In this document: piece after piece, positions 5,604 to 12,901 of the stretch
How the letters are laid out: each line of letters opens with the position of its first letter
Position numbering within the stretch: position 1 is the stretch's first letter
Virus record (IMG/VR): IMGVR_UViG_3300045119_000379
Location: 1-26,810 of that record
DNA length: 26,810 nucleotides
Direction: 5' to 3' (one strand)
Origin: a virus
Translations under genes and position numbers: made by a program
Notes under the pieces: model-generated
Database searches by the model: none
Seen by the model: the letters and a program-made list of their open reading frames with translations, nothing else
What the model was told of the DNA's origin: nothing

Positions 5604-5653
5604 GGGAGGGCGGCTCCGTGCGGAAGGGGAAGCCGACACGGGGTCGCCCTCTC
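5604..5653 (+). terminator. Long RNA hairpin between early gene and primase
   Basis: A stem closes 5604-5612 (GGGAGGGCG) with 5645-5653 and continues through CCGTG (5616-5620) pairing with CACGG (5637-5641), then three more pairs around a bulged A, giving about 20 pairs. The pairs at 5605/5652, 5613/5644 and 5615/5642 are G-U in the plus-strand RNA but would be A-C mismatches in the other strand, so the structure belongs to the rightward transcript. A weak T-rich sequence follows, so it may be a partial terminator, an RNase stop or a translation element for the primase gene, which lacks a clear Shine-Dalgarno sequence. An origin-linked role cannot be excluded. Confidence 0.6.
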
Positions 5654-5684
5654 TGGTTCATTCCCCCTGCAGCACTAGCGCACC

Positions 5685-8144
5685 ATGAAGGACTCCGCCG
5701 TGCCCGCACTGCTCGCCCCCGCGCTCGCCTGGCATGACGCTGGCTGGTGCGTGGTGCCGATCAAGGCAGACGGCAGTAAGTCACCGGCCGTCGCGTGGAA
5801 AGACTACGGCACAGGCACGATGACCACCAGAGCGCAGGTCTCGGAGTGGTTCTCCGACGAGCGCTACGGCGTCGGCGTCGTGATGGGCGACGCCAGTGGT
5901 GGGGGCATGATGCTGGAGCTGGAAGCCCGCGCCGTCGCCGCCGGGGCGCCACAGCGCCTCGTCTCGATCGCGCAGGACAACGGGCTCGACGCCCTGCTCA
6001 CCCGCGTCATGCAGGGTGCCTGGGCTCGCTCCCCCAGTGGGGGGATGCACCTCTACATCCGCACCGAGGGCGCGACGCCGCGGAACCAGAAGCTCGCCAC
6101 CCGCGTCGGCGCCGACGGAGTCGAGGTGATCGCCGAGACCCGAGGACAGGGCGGACAGGCCGTCGTCCCGCCGACACCCGGACGGTTCCACCCGCTCGGC
6201 GGCACCGGCTGGGGCTGGATCCGGGGTGGTCCCGGAACGGCCGCGGTCCTGACGGGCGAGGACACCGAGGCCATCCTCATCCTGCTCTCGGCGCTGGACG
6301 AGCCCCCGCCTGCTGCTGCACCGCAGCGGTTCTCCTCCCCCACGCCAAAGGGTGACAGCGACGGTCCCGGCGTCGCCGACGATTTCAACGCCCGCACCAC
6401 CTGGGCCGAGATCCTCGGCCCGTCCGGCTGGATCATGCTCCGCACCCTGGGCTCGGTGAGCTACTGGCGCCGCCCCGGCAAGGACGACCCTGGGATCTCG
6501 GCGACCACCGGGCGCAACGAGTCCGACAACCTGTACGTGTTCTCCACCAGTGCAGGGCTTCCCACCGAGAAGGCGATGAGCCGGTTCCGGGTCTACGCGC
6601 ACCTGCGCCACGGGGGCAACGAGTCAGCGGCGGCCAAGGCGCTCTACGCCGAGGGGTACGGCAAACGCCCCACCACGCCCCCAGAGCTGCCAGCGCGGCC
6701 CCTGAGCCTGGTCCACTCCGCACCTGCCGCCCCGCCCACCACCGTCGGGAACACTGCGCTGGCGCTGCGGCCGGTACCTCGCACGATCCGCGAGAGTGAA
6801 GACGCCAACGTGAACCTCCTGGTGTCCAGCTACTCCCACCGCCTGCGCTACTGCCCGGAGCGAGGTCGGTGGCTGGCGTGGGATGACCGCCGGTGGGTCT
6901 GGCAGGCCGCCAACCACGGCGCCGCCGTCGAGGCCGCACGGGTGCTGGCGCGGGTGCTGCCCGAGGAGAGCAAGCCCGAGCTGGCGCACAAGATCCGCAG
7001 CCTGTCCGGACGGGGCATCCTCTCCGTCGTCGGCATCGCCGCAGCCGATCCCCGGATGGCCGTGAGCCTGTCCGACCTCGACGCTGATCCCTGGGCGCTG
7101 AACACCCCGGCTGGCGTCGTGGACCTTCGCACCGGCCTACTCACGCCGCCTGATCCCAACCAGCTCCATACCCGGGCGACAGCCTGCGCGCCAGGGGATT
7201 ACATAACGGATGGCGCCTGGGCAACCTTCCTCACCCAGACCTTCGGCGGGGACCAAACGCTGATCGACTACGTGCGTCGCCTCGTCGGCTACAGCGCCAC
7301 CGGCCAGGTCCGCGCCCACATCCTCCCCTTTGCCCAGGGGCCGGGCGGTGCGGGCAAGGGCAGCTTCCTGGAGGCAGTGCGCGGCGTTCTCGGCGACTAC
7401 GCCACCACCGCACCCGCAGGGTTCCTCATGGGCCAGCGGTTCGGACAGCATGAGACCGAGATCGCCCGTCTCGCCGGTGCCCGCTTCGTGCTGTGCAGCG
7501 AGGTCAACGAGGACGACCACTTCGACGAGCAGCGGGTCAAGCAACTCACCGGCGGCGACACCCTGACGGCCCGGTTCATGCGCCAGGACCACTTCAGCTT
7601 CGTCCCCACCCACCACCTGTGGCTGATGGGGAACAACCAGCCCGCCGTCCGCAACGGCGGACACGCCTTCTGGCGTCGACTGCGCCTGATCCCGTTCTCC
7701 CGGATCGTGCCGGAAGACCAGATCGTTGACGACCTGCAGGGGACCTTTGCCCGCGACTGCGGACCTGAGGTGCTGGCCTGGATCATCGCCGGGGCAGCGG
7801 AGTGCTACCGCGACGGGCTCGGTGAGCCGCCGTCGGTCAAGGTCGCCACCGCGGGCTACGAGCACGACCAGGACAGCGTCGGCCGCTTCACCGAAGACCT
7901 GTGCCTGATGACCGCGCCGGAGACGCCCGGGTACATGGTGCCGGTGGCGAGAGTCCGTGGGGCCTACGAGAAATGGTGCAGCGAGGCGGGCGAACAGCCG
8001 GTCTCGGCGAAGGCGCTGACGATGTCGCTCCGCAGCCGGTTCGGTGTCGTCAGCACGAAGGGCGCGAACGGCGTGCGCCACTACGACGGCCTGCACCTCG
8101 TCATCGCCGATCAGACGGAGGTGGAGCCATGGCAGAACCGCTGA
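5685..8144 (+). CDS. PrimPol-SF3 helicase replication protein
   Basis: An 819-residue two-part replication enzyme. The N terminus is a bifunctional primase/polymerase domain: WCVVPIKADGSKSPAVAWKDY, the acidic LELEA at 77-81, SGGMHLYI at 118-125 and GQAVVPPT near 158-164. The C-terminal half is a P4/D5-type superfamily 3 helicase: a D5_N-like region (about 370-540), Walker A GPGGAGKGS at 552-560, Walker B around LCSEVNEDD at 603-611, and LMGNNQPAV with the sensor Asn at 650-651, then FWRRLRLIPF. It would unwind phage DNA and synthesise primers. The start ATG 5685 has no obvious Shine-Dalgarno and follows a large hairpin. The stop overlaps the next gene by 16 bases. Fused primase-helicases of this type are common in actinobacterial phages and integrated elements. 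Confidence 0.93.
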   Translation: MKDSAVPALLAPALAWHDAGWCVVPIKADGSKSPAVAWKDYGTGTMTTRAQVSEWFSDERYGVGVVMGDASGGGMMLELEARAVAAGAPQRLVSIAQDNGLDALLTRVMQGAWARSPSGGMHLYIRTEGATPRNQKLATRVGADGVEVIAETRGQGGQAVVPPTPGRFHPLGGTGWGWIRGGPGTAAVLTGEDTEAILILLSALDEPPPAAAPQRFSSPTPKGDSDGPGVADDFNARTTWAEILGPSGWIMLRTLGSVSYWRRPGKDDPGISATTGRNESDNLYVFSTSAGLPTEKAMSRFRVYAHLRHGGNESAAAKALYAEGYGKRPTTPPELPARPLSLVHSAPAAPPTTVGNTALALRPVPRTIRESEDANVNLLVSSYSHRLRYCPERGRWLAWDDRRWVWQAANHGAAVEAARVLARVLPEESKPELAHKIRSLSGRGILSVVGIAAADPRMAVSLSDLDADPWALNTPAGVVDLRTGLLTPPDPNQLHTRATACAPGDYITDGAWATFLTQTFGGDQTLIDYVRRLVGYSATGQVRAHILPFAQGPGGAGKGSFLEAVRGVLGDYATTAPAGFLMGQRFGQHETEIARLAGARFVLCSEVNEDDHFDEQRVKQLTGGDTLTARFMRQDHFSFVPTHHLWLMGNNQPAVRNGGHAFWRRLRLIPFSRIVPEDQIVDDLQGTFARDCGPEVLAWIIAGAAECYRDGLGEPPSVKVATAGYEHDQDSVGRFTEDLCLMTAPETPGYMVPVARVRGAYEKWCSEAGEQPVSAKALTMSLRSRFGVVSTKGANGVRHYDGLHLVIADQTEVEPWQNR

Positions 8145-8371
8145 GGCCCAGCACGTGTCACCAGTGCGGCCGGACCTACCTGCCCACCCACCCATTGACG
8201 CTCTACTGCTCGCGCAGCTGCCGCCTGGATGCCCGCAACGCCCGCGCCAGGGACCGGACCAGCTGGGAGCGGGAGACGGCTGGCCTGCGCGCGATGCACG
8301 CCGAGGAGGCACGCGGGCAGCTCGTCCTCGTCACAGACGTCCCGCTGCCCCCGATCCCGGACCGGCCATGA
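8129..8371 (+). CDS. Small CxxC zinc-finger protein
   Basis: An 80-residue protein starting at ATG 8129, inside the end of the helicase gene, with GGAGGTGGA just upstream. CHQCG and YCSRSCR (residues 10-13 and 27-31) form a C-x2-C...C-x3-C site of the kind seen in small zinc-finger proteins that recognise nucleic acid or protein. The middle is strongly basic and helical (RLDARNARARDRTSWERE); the end is a Pro-rich tail. The ATG of the next gene overlaps its stop (ATGA). The specific function is unknown. Confidence 0.75.
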   Translation: MAEPLRPSTCHQCGRTYLPTHPLTLYCSRSCRLDARNARARDRTSWERETAGLRAMHAEEARGQLVLVTDVPLPPIPDRP

Positions 8372-8742
8372 GCATCCCGCTGTGGGTCGACAAGAACGCC
8401 ACTCTCACGGACCTAGCCCGGCGCTCCATCTGCCCACGCTGCCGAGCCCGGGTCCTGGAGGCCCTCGTGGACTGCTGGCGCACGCTCCTTGATCCCGTGC
8501 AGCTCGACGGGCTCGCCGAGCTGGCCGAGCTGATGGTGGGGGGTGCCACCTACGAGGTCTGGCGCAGCACCGGCAGCCGGTGGCGGGTCAACCGGCGGGA
8601 CCTGTTCATCCTGCAGGACAACCCGTTGGACCGGAAGCGGCCCGTGGTCGCCGAGCACCGCTGTTTCCCCGCCCGGGTGGGCGAGCGACTCCCCGAGAAG
8701 CCAGCAGGCCCCGTCTACAACCCCGACCATCCCCCCTTCTAG
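8368..8742 (+). CDS. Hypothetical protein with CPRC motif
   Basis: A 124-residue protein coupled to the preceding gene by ATGA. It has a CPRCRARV pair near residue 22 and further single Cys residues (DCW, HRCF), a helical middle (LDPVQLDGLAELAELMV) and a beta-like section (TYEVWRSTGSRWRVNRRD) followed by a Pro-rich end. A partial zinc site is plausible. No known family is recognised. Its place between two other Cys-rich small proteins suggests a set of related accessory functions. Confidence 0.68.
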   Translation: MSIPLWVDKNATLTDLARRSICPRCRARVLEALVDCWRTLLDPVQLDGLAELAELMVGGATYEVWRSTGSRWRVNRRDLFILQDNPLDRKRPVVAEHRCFPARVGERLPEKPAGPVYNPDHPPF

Positions 8743-8751
8743 GAGACGACC

Positions 8752-8775
8752 ATGGGACCGCAGGCGTTGCTGTGA
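8752..8775 (+). CDS. Seven-codon leader ORF coupled to next gene
   Basis: AGGAGA at 8742-8747 is the best-looking Shine-Dalgarno in this area, and it precedes an ATG at 8752, not the start of the long downstream gene. That ATG opens a seven-codon frame (MGPQALL) whose TGA overlaps the GTG start of the downstream gene (GTGA at 8772-8775). The mini-ORF may be a real coupling leader. A one-base indel separating an original ATG from the downstream frame is the main alternative. Confidence 0.45.
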   Translation: MGPQALL

Positions 8776-9179
8776 GCTTCGATCCGCTCGACCTCGCCGA
8801 GGTGTCGGCAGCGCTGCGGGAGGGCCGCTGGCTCGTCCACTACGCCCGCTGCGAGGAGTGCATCTCCAGCTGCCACCACGAGCCGTGCCAGTGGCACCCG
8901 TGGGCGGGCGTCGATGACCTCCGATGGGCCGCGGAGCACGGACACCCGGACCCCTCAGGGCAACGCTGCGCCTGTTTCTGCGCGGACGGGCCTCGGGACA
9001 TCGGCGACGCCCTGCAAGGCCCGCACGGACCGGCTGACGGCCGGGAGTGGATGGACGAGCCGGACGACGGGCCGGGCGAGGAAGCCACCGACGACGACGT
9101 GCTCTACGAGTACGGCGACGACGACCCGACCGATCCACCCGAGCTGCCCGGCGTCATCGACCTGAGGAGGGCGAGGTGA
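8772..9179 (+). CDS. Cys-rich, acidic-tailed hypothetical protein
   Basis: A 135-residue protein from GTG 8772. The first 80 residues hold many Cys and His in metal-site-like spacing: CEECISSCHHEPCQWHP and CACFCADG. The rest is very acidic (EPDDGPGEEATDDD, YGDDDPTDPPE) and probably disordered. Translation appears to depend on the upstream seven-codon ORF because the only strong ribosome site serves that ATG. The C-terminal acidic tail could mimic nucleic acid, but this is a guess. No family recognised. Confidence 0.68.
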   Translation: MSFDPLDLAEVSAALREGRWLVHYARCEECISSCHHEPCQWHPWAGVDDLRWAAEHGHPDPSGQRCACFCADGPRDIGDALQGPHGPADGREWMDEPDDGPGEEATDDDVLYEYGDDDPTDPPELPGVIDLRRAR

Positions 9180-9325
9180 AGACGATCAAGGAACGGGCAA
9201 AGGAGATCGCCGATTCCTGGCCGCCGTTCACCGAGGAACAACTCAGGCTCGGGCGTGCGCTGATCCAGCGGTCGGCCAGTCGACGTCAACCGAATCCGGG
9301 TCGAAGCCGGGACCGCGCCGCGTGA
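9176..9325 (+). CDS. Small actinophage-type protein next to integrase
   Basis: A 49-residue protein from GTG 9176, overlapping the upstream stop (GTGA) and preceded by GAGGAGGG. It begins with a short helix (KTIKERAKEIADSWPPFTEE) and a second helix (QLRLGRALIQR), then a basic tail. The I-A-x-x-W-P-P-x-x-x-E-Q pattern is often seen in very small proteins of actinobacteria and their mobile elements; the function is unknown to me. Its last 83 bases overlap the 3' end of the convergent integrase gene on the other strand. Confidence 0.6.
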   Translation: MKTIKERAKEIADSWPPFTEEQLRLGRALIQRSASRRQPNPGRSRDRAA

Positions 9326-10700
9326 CGGGCAGGATCCGCACGCGCATCCCGACGCCGTCCAGGAAATTGTGCTTCTCCTCGACCAGCATGCCCGCCCACG
9401 TCGACGCCGCCTGCTCGGTGTTTGCGAGGGCGTCCAGCAGCGCCGGGTCAATGTTGATTTGGCGCGGGCGTGCCCGCTTCTCGGCGTCGGCCAGCTTCGG
9501 GCGCAGCCCGGCAGTGATCCGCGAAAGCTGCGCGCCGGTGATCTCTTCCATCTCAAAGAGATCGGCAGCCTCAGCAAGGCGCGCCCGGATCGCGTCTGCT
9601 GCGTCAGCGGCAGCTCGCGCCCCGGTGTCATCGACGAGGAAGAGTGCGCGGGCGTCCGGCCGGGACAGCTTGTCGACCACGGCCGCGTTGATGAGCGCGT
9701 CCACGTAGTCCTCACGACGCCCGACACAGCCGTGGTGGTTGCAGGTGTAGAGCGGCCCGTCTGCGCGGACGTTCACCCGCAGGACCGAGCCGCAGGGGCC
9801 GCACTCTCCGACGCCGAAGGTCAGCATGTGCGCTCGACGTCCAGCGTGCTTGCGGGTCTTCCGTCGTGCCGGGTCGGAGAGCAACGCCACCACGCGGGTG
9901 TGCTTGTCCTGGTCTACGAGGGCGGGCCATGCCGCCTTTGAGAACGCCTTCCCGCCCACTGTGCGGATCCCGACGTTTGCCGGGCGAATGGCGATCCGAT
10001 GAGTAACCGACTGGTACCACCTCCCACCGTTGCGCGGGCTGGGGATCCCGCGCTCAGTGAGGTCTTGTGTGATCGAATACTGACCCTCGCCCGCAAGGAG
10101 CCGGTCCACGATCTCTCGCACGATCGGCGCCTGCTCAGGGTGCTCGACGTCATCCCAGCCGATGCGGTGGCCGCCCTGGTCGAAGAGGTACTCCCGGCGC
10201 CACCCGAACGCAACGCGACCGTTGGCGCGCCCTTCCTCGGCCCGCTGTCGCGCCTCGCGTGCGATGCGCTCCCCCTTGACTTCACTCTCGGCGGTGTCGA
10301 CCTCCCCCATGATCCCGCCGATCATCCGGCCCTGCGCGTCGGAGAAGTCGATGTCTAGGCCCTTGACACAGACGAGCCCCACACCCTTCGCCTGGAACAG
10401 CTCGAAACCTTCGGCGCGCTCCCGCCGGTTACGCCATATCCGGGACTGCATGTAGACCACGACGTGCCGGACTTCACCACGCCCGACGGCCGCCACGAGG
10501 GAGGCGTACCCGGGCCGGTTGTCCTTCTTGGACGCCGTGATGTCGTTGTCCTGGAACACATCTGTGATGTTCAGGCCGCGCCTTTTCGCCTCGGCGTGGC
10601 AGTCCTCCAGCTGGCGTGTGACGCCCCGCTGAAGGTCCCTCGGGTCCTCTGAGATCCGGACGTACAGGGCGCACTCGCTGTCATGGTCCGGTCTGCTCAT
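9243..10700 (-). CDS. int: Large serine integrase
   Basis: A 485-residue large serine recombinase. The resolvase domain shows YVRIS with nucleophile S17, DNDITASKKDNRPGY at 51-65, SRIWR at 86-90 and a long dimer-helix region (GEVDTAESEVKGERIAREAR). The recombinase domain follows (FGWRREY, ERGIPSPRNGGRWYQSVTHRI), then a zinc ribbon with C300-x2-C303 and C320-x4-C325 and a coiled-coil region (about 360-420). This enzyme joins attP and attB for integration and, with a directionality factor, excises the prophage. ATG 10700 was preferred over the in-frame GTG 10721, which lies inside the attP-like dyad; neither has a strong Shine-Dalgarno. It points left, towards and against the early operon. Confidence 0.96.
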   Translation of the reverse strand: MSRPDHDSECALYVRISEDPRDLQRGVTRQLEDCHAEAKRRGLNITDVFQDNDITASKKDNRPGYASLVAAVGRGEVRHVVVYMQSRIWRNRRERAEGFELFQAKGVGLVCVKGLDIDFSDAQGRMIGGIMGEVDTAESEVKGERIAREARQRAEEGRANGRVAFGWRREYLFDQGGHRIGWDDVEHPEQAPIVREIVDRLLAGEGQYSITQDLTERGIPSPRNGGRWYQSVTHRIAIRPANVGIRTVGGKAFSKAAWPALVDQDKHTRVVALLSDPARRKTRKHAGRRAHMLTFGVGECGPCGSVLRVNVRADGPLYTCNHHGCVGRREDYVDALINAAVVDKLSRPDARALFLVDDTGARAAADAADAIRARLAEAADLFEMEEITGAQLSRITAGLRPKLADAEKRARPRQINIDPALLDALANTEQAASTWAGMLVEEKHNFLDGVGMRVRILPVTRRGPGFDPDSVDVDWPTAGSAHARA

Positions 10701-10717
10701 GCACTGAAGGTACCCCA

Positions 10718-10757
10718 CCACTAGCTAACCTTAGGAAACGGTGAGGTTCGTTAGTGG
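10718..10757. other. Candidate attP (imperfect inverted repeat)
   Basis: CCACTAGCTAACCT (10718-10731) and AGGTTCGTTAGTGG (10744-10757) are inverted copies matching at 12 of 14 positions, around a 12-base centre. The dyad begins 18 bp upstream of the integrase ATG. A site of about 40-50 bp with partial two-fold symmetry beside int is what serine-integrase attP sites look like. An operator for int control could look the same. The crossover dinucleotide cannot be assigned from sequence alone. Confidence 0.6.
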
Positions 10758-10822
10758 TCACGTCCACCCGTGCGGCGTAGCGGGCCGGGAACGATACCGC
10801 GAGCAGGACGGCGAAAGGCGCC

Positions 10823-10837
10823 CCCCGACACCCGGGG
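10823..10837 (-). terminator. Possible terminator of late operon
   Basis: CCCCG and CGGGG flank a five-base loop, 45 bases beyond the stop of the last late gene; in the leftward transcript the stem is followed by GGCGCC and a short T run. The stem is short, and no long T tract follows. The 124 bases between 10758 and 10881 hold no convincing gene. Confidence 0.35.
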
Positions 10838-10881
10838 TTGAGGCCAGGTGGCGAGGGGCGGGTCGTGCGGGTCGGGATAGA

Positions 10882-11301
10882 TCAGGCGGCGCGGATGAGG
10901 TCTGCGGGGAGACCGAGACGGCGCCGCGCCCGCACTCCGGTCTCGTGGTTGTCGCCTCCCGCATCTCTCCCGCTACCGAGCCCCGGGGACTTGATCTTGG
11001 CAAACCGACCCTTGGGCAGCGCCGTACGGGGCGGGCGGCCAGCATGACCGATCCCGTCGAGGAGATCATCAAGGACCCAGGGACGGCGAGCGAAGGCGCC
11101 GAGCCAGACGCCCACCCCTTCTTCCTCGTCTACCGGCCGCACGAGGGCCGAGAGCACGGTGGCACCGGCCCGGATGTTGACCTCCTCGGCCCGGTGGGCG
11201 ATCTCGTAGGCGCACGGCCAGCACAGGCGCAGGATCGTCCGGACACCAGGAACGCGGATGCAATCAGGGCACCGAGAACCACACGACCGCTTGTCGGTCA
11301 T
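10882..11301 (-). CDS. Cys-rich hypothetical protein at end of late operon
   Basis: A 139-residue protein from ATG 11301, overlapping the holin stop (ATGA). The N terminus carries CGSRCPDC and then CWPC about 20 residues later, a probable Cys4 zinc site. A helical section (AYEIAHRAEEVNIRAGATVL) follows; the middle is acidic (DEEEGVGVW) and the last third is basic and Gly-rich. I recognise no family. As last gene of the lysis end of the late operon, near int, it could be a late regulator or an accessory gene. Confidence 0.68.
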   Translation of the reverse strand: MTDKRSCGSRCPDCIRVPGVRTILRLCWPCAYEIAHRAEEVNIRAGATVLSALVRPVDEEEGVGVWLGAFARRPWVLDDLLDGIGHAGRPPRTALPKGRFAKIKSPGLGSGRDAGGDNHETGVRARRRLGLPADLIRAA

Positions 11302-11495
11302 GCGATCGGCGCAGGAGGACTGGCGCTGTTCGGGACGAGGTAGACGACGGCTGCAGTAGCAACGGCGATGAGGCCGGTGGTCCACTTCTCGGCGGTGCCT
11401 GATAGGAGGCCGTCGGAGATGGCGACGGCAACGGCCCCGGCAGCGGCGGCGAGGAACTTACGGGCATCGGTGGTGATGGTGGTCAGGGTGGTCAT
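11298..11495 (-). CDS. Probable holin
   Basis: A 65-residue protein with two hydrophobic helices (about residues 14-32 and 40-54: AAAAGAVAVAISDGLL and GLIAVATAAVVYLVPN), a short polar loop (SGTAEKWT) and a small tail. The two-helix layout, with an Ala-rich first helix and a V-Y-x-V-P-N ending, is typical of the small holin-like proteins found beside endolysins in actinophages. The holin forms membrane lesions that let the endolysin reach the wall. The gene starts at ATG 11495, one base after the endolysin stop, with GGAGC before it. Confidence 0.75.
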   Translation of the reverse strand: MTTLTTITTDARKFLAAAAGAVAVAISDGLLSGTAEKWTTGLIAVATAAVVYLVPNSASPPAPIA

Positions 11496-11496
11496 G

Positions 11497-12258
11497 TCAG
11501 CTCCAGGGGACGGTGGGGATCGCGGCCAGCTGGCCGAGGTTGGACTGTTTGTCGATCAAGACTTGGAGGGTCTGCCCGGCGGCGAGCTGCGCGCCGAGGA
11601 CCACCGGACTCGGGACCGGGGCCTTGACCAGATGGGTGCCGTTGGTCAGGCGCATCTGCCAGACCTGGGTGTGATTGGTGACCCGAATGAGGCGGTGCGG
11701 ATGCCAGGGGTTGGGGTCGCCGCCCGGCGCCCGGTGGACGGGGTCAGGCTGAGGTGGGGGGTCATCGGCGAGACTGACGATCTTGCTGGTGTCGATGGCG
11801 CCGATGATGGTTCCGGCGCCCGCAGTCCAGGTGTGGGAGTGGACGCCGTCCCGTCCACCCGGGGAAGGGCCACTGTTCCCGCCGGTGGTCGACAGCGCCG
11901 AGCCCACCCGATCGGTGCAGACCTCCACATGCATGTTGGCTGGGTTGCCACTGAGGCCAGTGCCGTCCCACTGGAAGCCGATCAGGTCTCCCGGTTCTGC
12001 CTGCACCGACGGGCGCAGGATGCCGTGCTGCTGCGCCCAGGCAAACCCAGCGCCGACAGCCGCCGCGCCTTGCGGGACCCCGGTCTGCATGCTCGGCAGC
12101 GGGGCTCCCGCGAGCCGGAACACGGCATCGCAGAAGTCAAAGCACCAAGCCTCTGGTGGGCGGCCATCCCAGGTGGAGAACTCGTTGGCGTTCCCCGCAC
12201 CTTCGAGGTAGCCCACGAAGGAGTTGGCGACGGCCACGACGCTGGCACGGGTGGTCAT
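11497..12258 (-). CDS. CHAP-type endolysin
   Basis: A 253-residue lysis enzyme. The N-terminal half reads as a CHAP cysteine peptidase/amidase domain: C39 in EAWCFDFCDAV, GDLIGF at 90-95 and H110-V-E112 in NMHVEVC, followed by TTGGNSG and GAGTIIG. CHAP domains cut peptidoglycan peptide crosslinks or the Ala-muramic acid bond. After a Pro-rich linker (about 168-190) there is a separate beta-rich C-terminal region, probably for wall binding, of no family I can name. The start ATG 12258 has GGGAG upstream; a longer in-frame reading runs back through the coiled-coil gene and is not real. Next to the holin, as expected. Confidence 0.85.
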   Translation of the reverse strand: MTTRASVVAVANSFVGYLEGAGNANEFSTWDGRPPEAWCFDFCDAVFRLAGAPLPSMQTGVPQGAAAVGAGFAWAQQHGILRPSVQAEPGDLIGFQWDGTGLSGNPANMHVEVCTDRVGSALSTTGGNSGPSPGGRDGVHSHTWTAGAGTIIGAIDTSKIVSLADDPPPQPDPVHRAPGGDPNPWHPHRLIRVTNHTQVWQMRLTNGTHLVKAPVPSPVVLGAQLAAGQTLQVLIDKQSNLGQLAAIPTVPWS

Positions 12259-12274
12259 GGTGCTCCCGTCGAGA

Positions 12275-12901
12275 TCACTTGTGGTTGATGGCGTAGATGC
12301 CGAAGGCAACTGAGACGACGAACACCAGGAAGGTGAGCGCCGCAAGACTGAGCTGAAGGTTTGCCTTCTGCTGCAGGCGGTCCTCGACCCGGCCGTGCTC
12401 TTGCCCTTGACTGAGGTCCAAGCGGGGAGTGACTCTGCGTTCAAGTTCGATGATGGCCGCAGCGTTGCGGGCCGTGTCGGCAGCACTCTTCTCAGCAAGC
12501 GCATTGATGCGTTGCTCGGCCTCACTGCGGGGCATGAAGGTGTTGGCTTGGTCGGAGAGCTGTCCACGGAACTCGTTGACGCCCTCAAACCGCTTGTTGG
12601 CCGCTGCCTCTGCCTTGTCGACGGCCTTCTCGGCGGACAGCAGCGCAGTGGCGACGGCTCGCTCGGCGGCAGCCAAGGCGGCATGAGTGGCGAGCTGCTG
12701 GGCAGCGAAAGCGGCGTCAACCGCCTTGACCTGAGTGGCGTAGCGCTCGTCCAAGAGCGTCCGCATGTCGGTGATAGTCCGATGGCCCTCCTTCGCGCGA
12801 CGGTCCATCTGGGCCTGCAGGTCCGTAAACCGCTGCTGGACAGTCGCATGGAGGGTGTCGGTGGTCCAACCGCTCGGAGCGATCTCAGTCTCACCGCTCA
12901 T
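12275..12901 (-). CDS. Membrane-anchored coiled-coil protein
   Basis: A 208-residue protein with a long Ala/Glu-rich coiled coil (about 20-170) and one C-terminal transmembrane helix (LSLAALTFLVFVVSVAFGIYAI) followed by NHK. The section DERYATQVKAVDAAFAAQQ through AVDKAEAAANKRFEGVNEFRGQLSDQANTFMPR is a well-known conserved block in many phages and actinobacterial prophages, usually annotated only as a membrane protein near the lysis genes. Its role may be as a second holin-like or spanin-like factor; this is not established. The ATG 12901 overlaps the upstream stop by one base. Confidence 0.8.
   Translation of the reverse strand: MSGETEIAPSGWTTDTLHATVQQRFTDLQAQMDRRAKEGHRTITDMRTLLDERYATQVKAVDAAFAAQQLATHAALAAAERAVATALLSAEKAVDKAEAAANKRFEGVNEFRGQLSDQANTFMPRSEAEQRINALAEKSAADTARNAAAIIELERRVTPRLDLSQGQEHGRVEDRLQQKANLQLSLAALTFLVFVVSVAFGIYAINHK

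Noticed and set aside
7137-8312. 391-codon minus-strand frame opposite the primase-helicase
   Set aside because: Shadow of a strongly supported gene with Walker motifs; residue composition is that of antisense GC-rich DNA.
12259-12894. Long N-terminal extension of the endolysin frame
   Set aside because: It runs through the coiled-coil gene in another frame and is Ser/Arg/Pro-rich; ATG 12258 has its own ribosome site.
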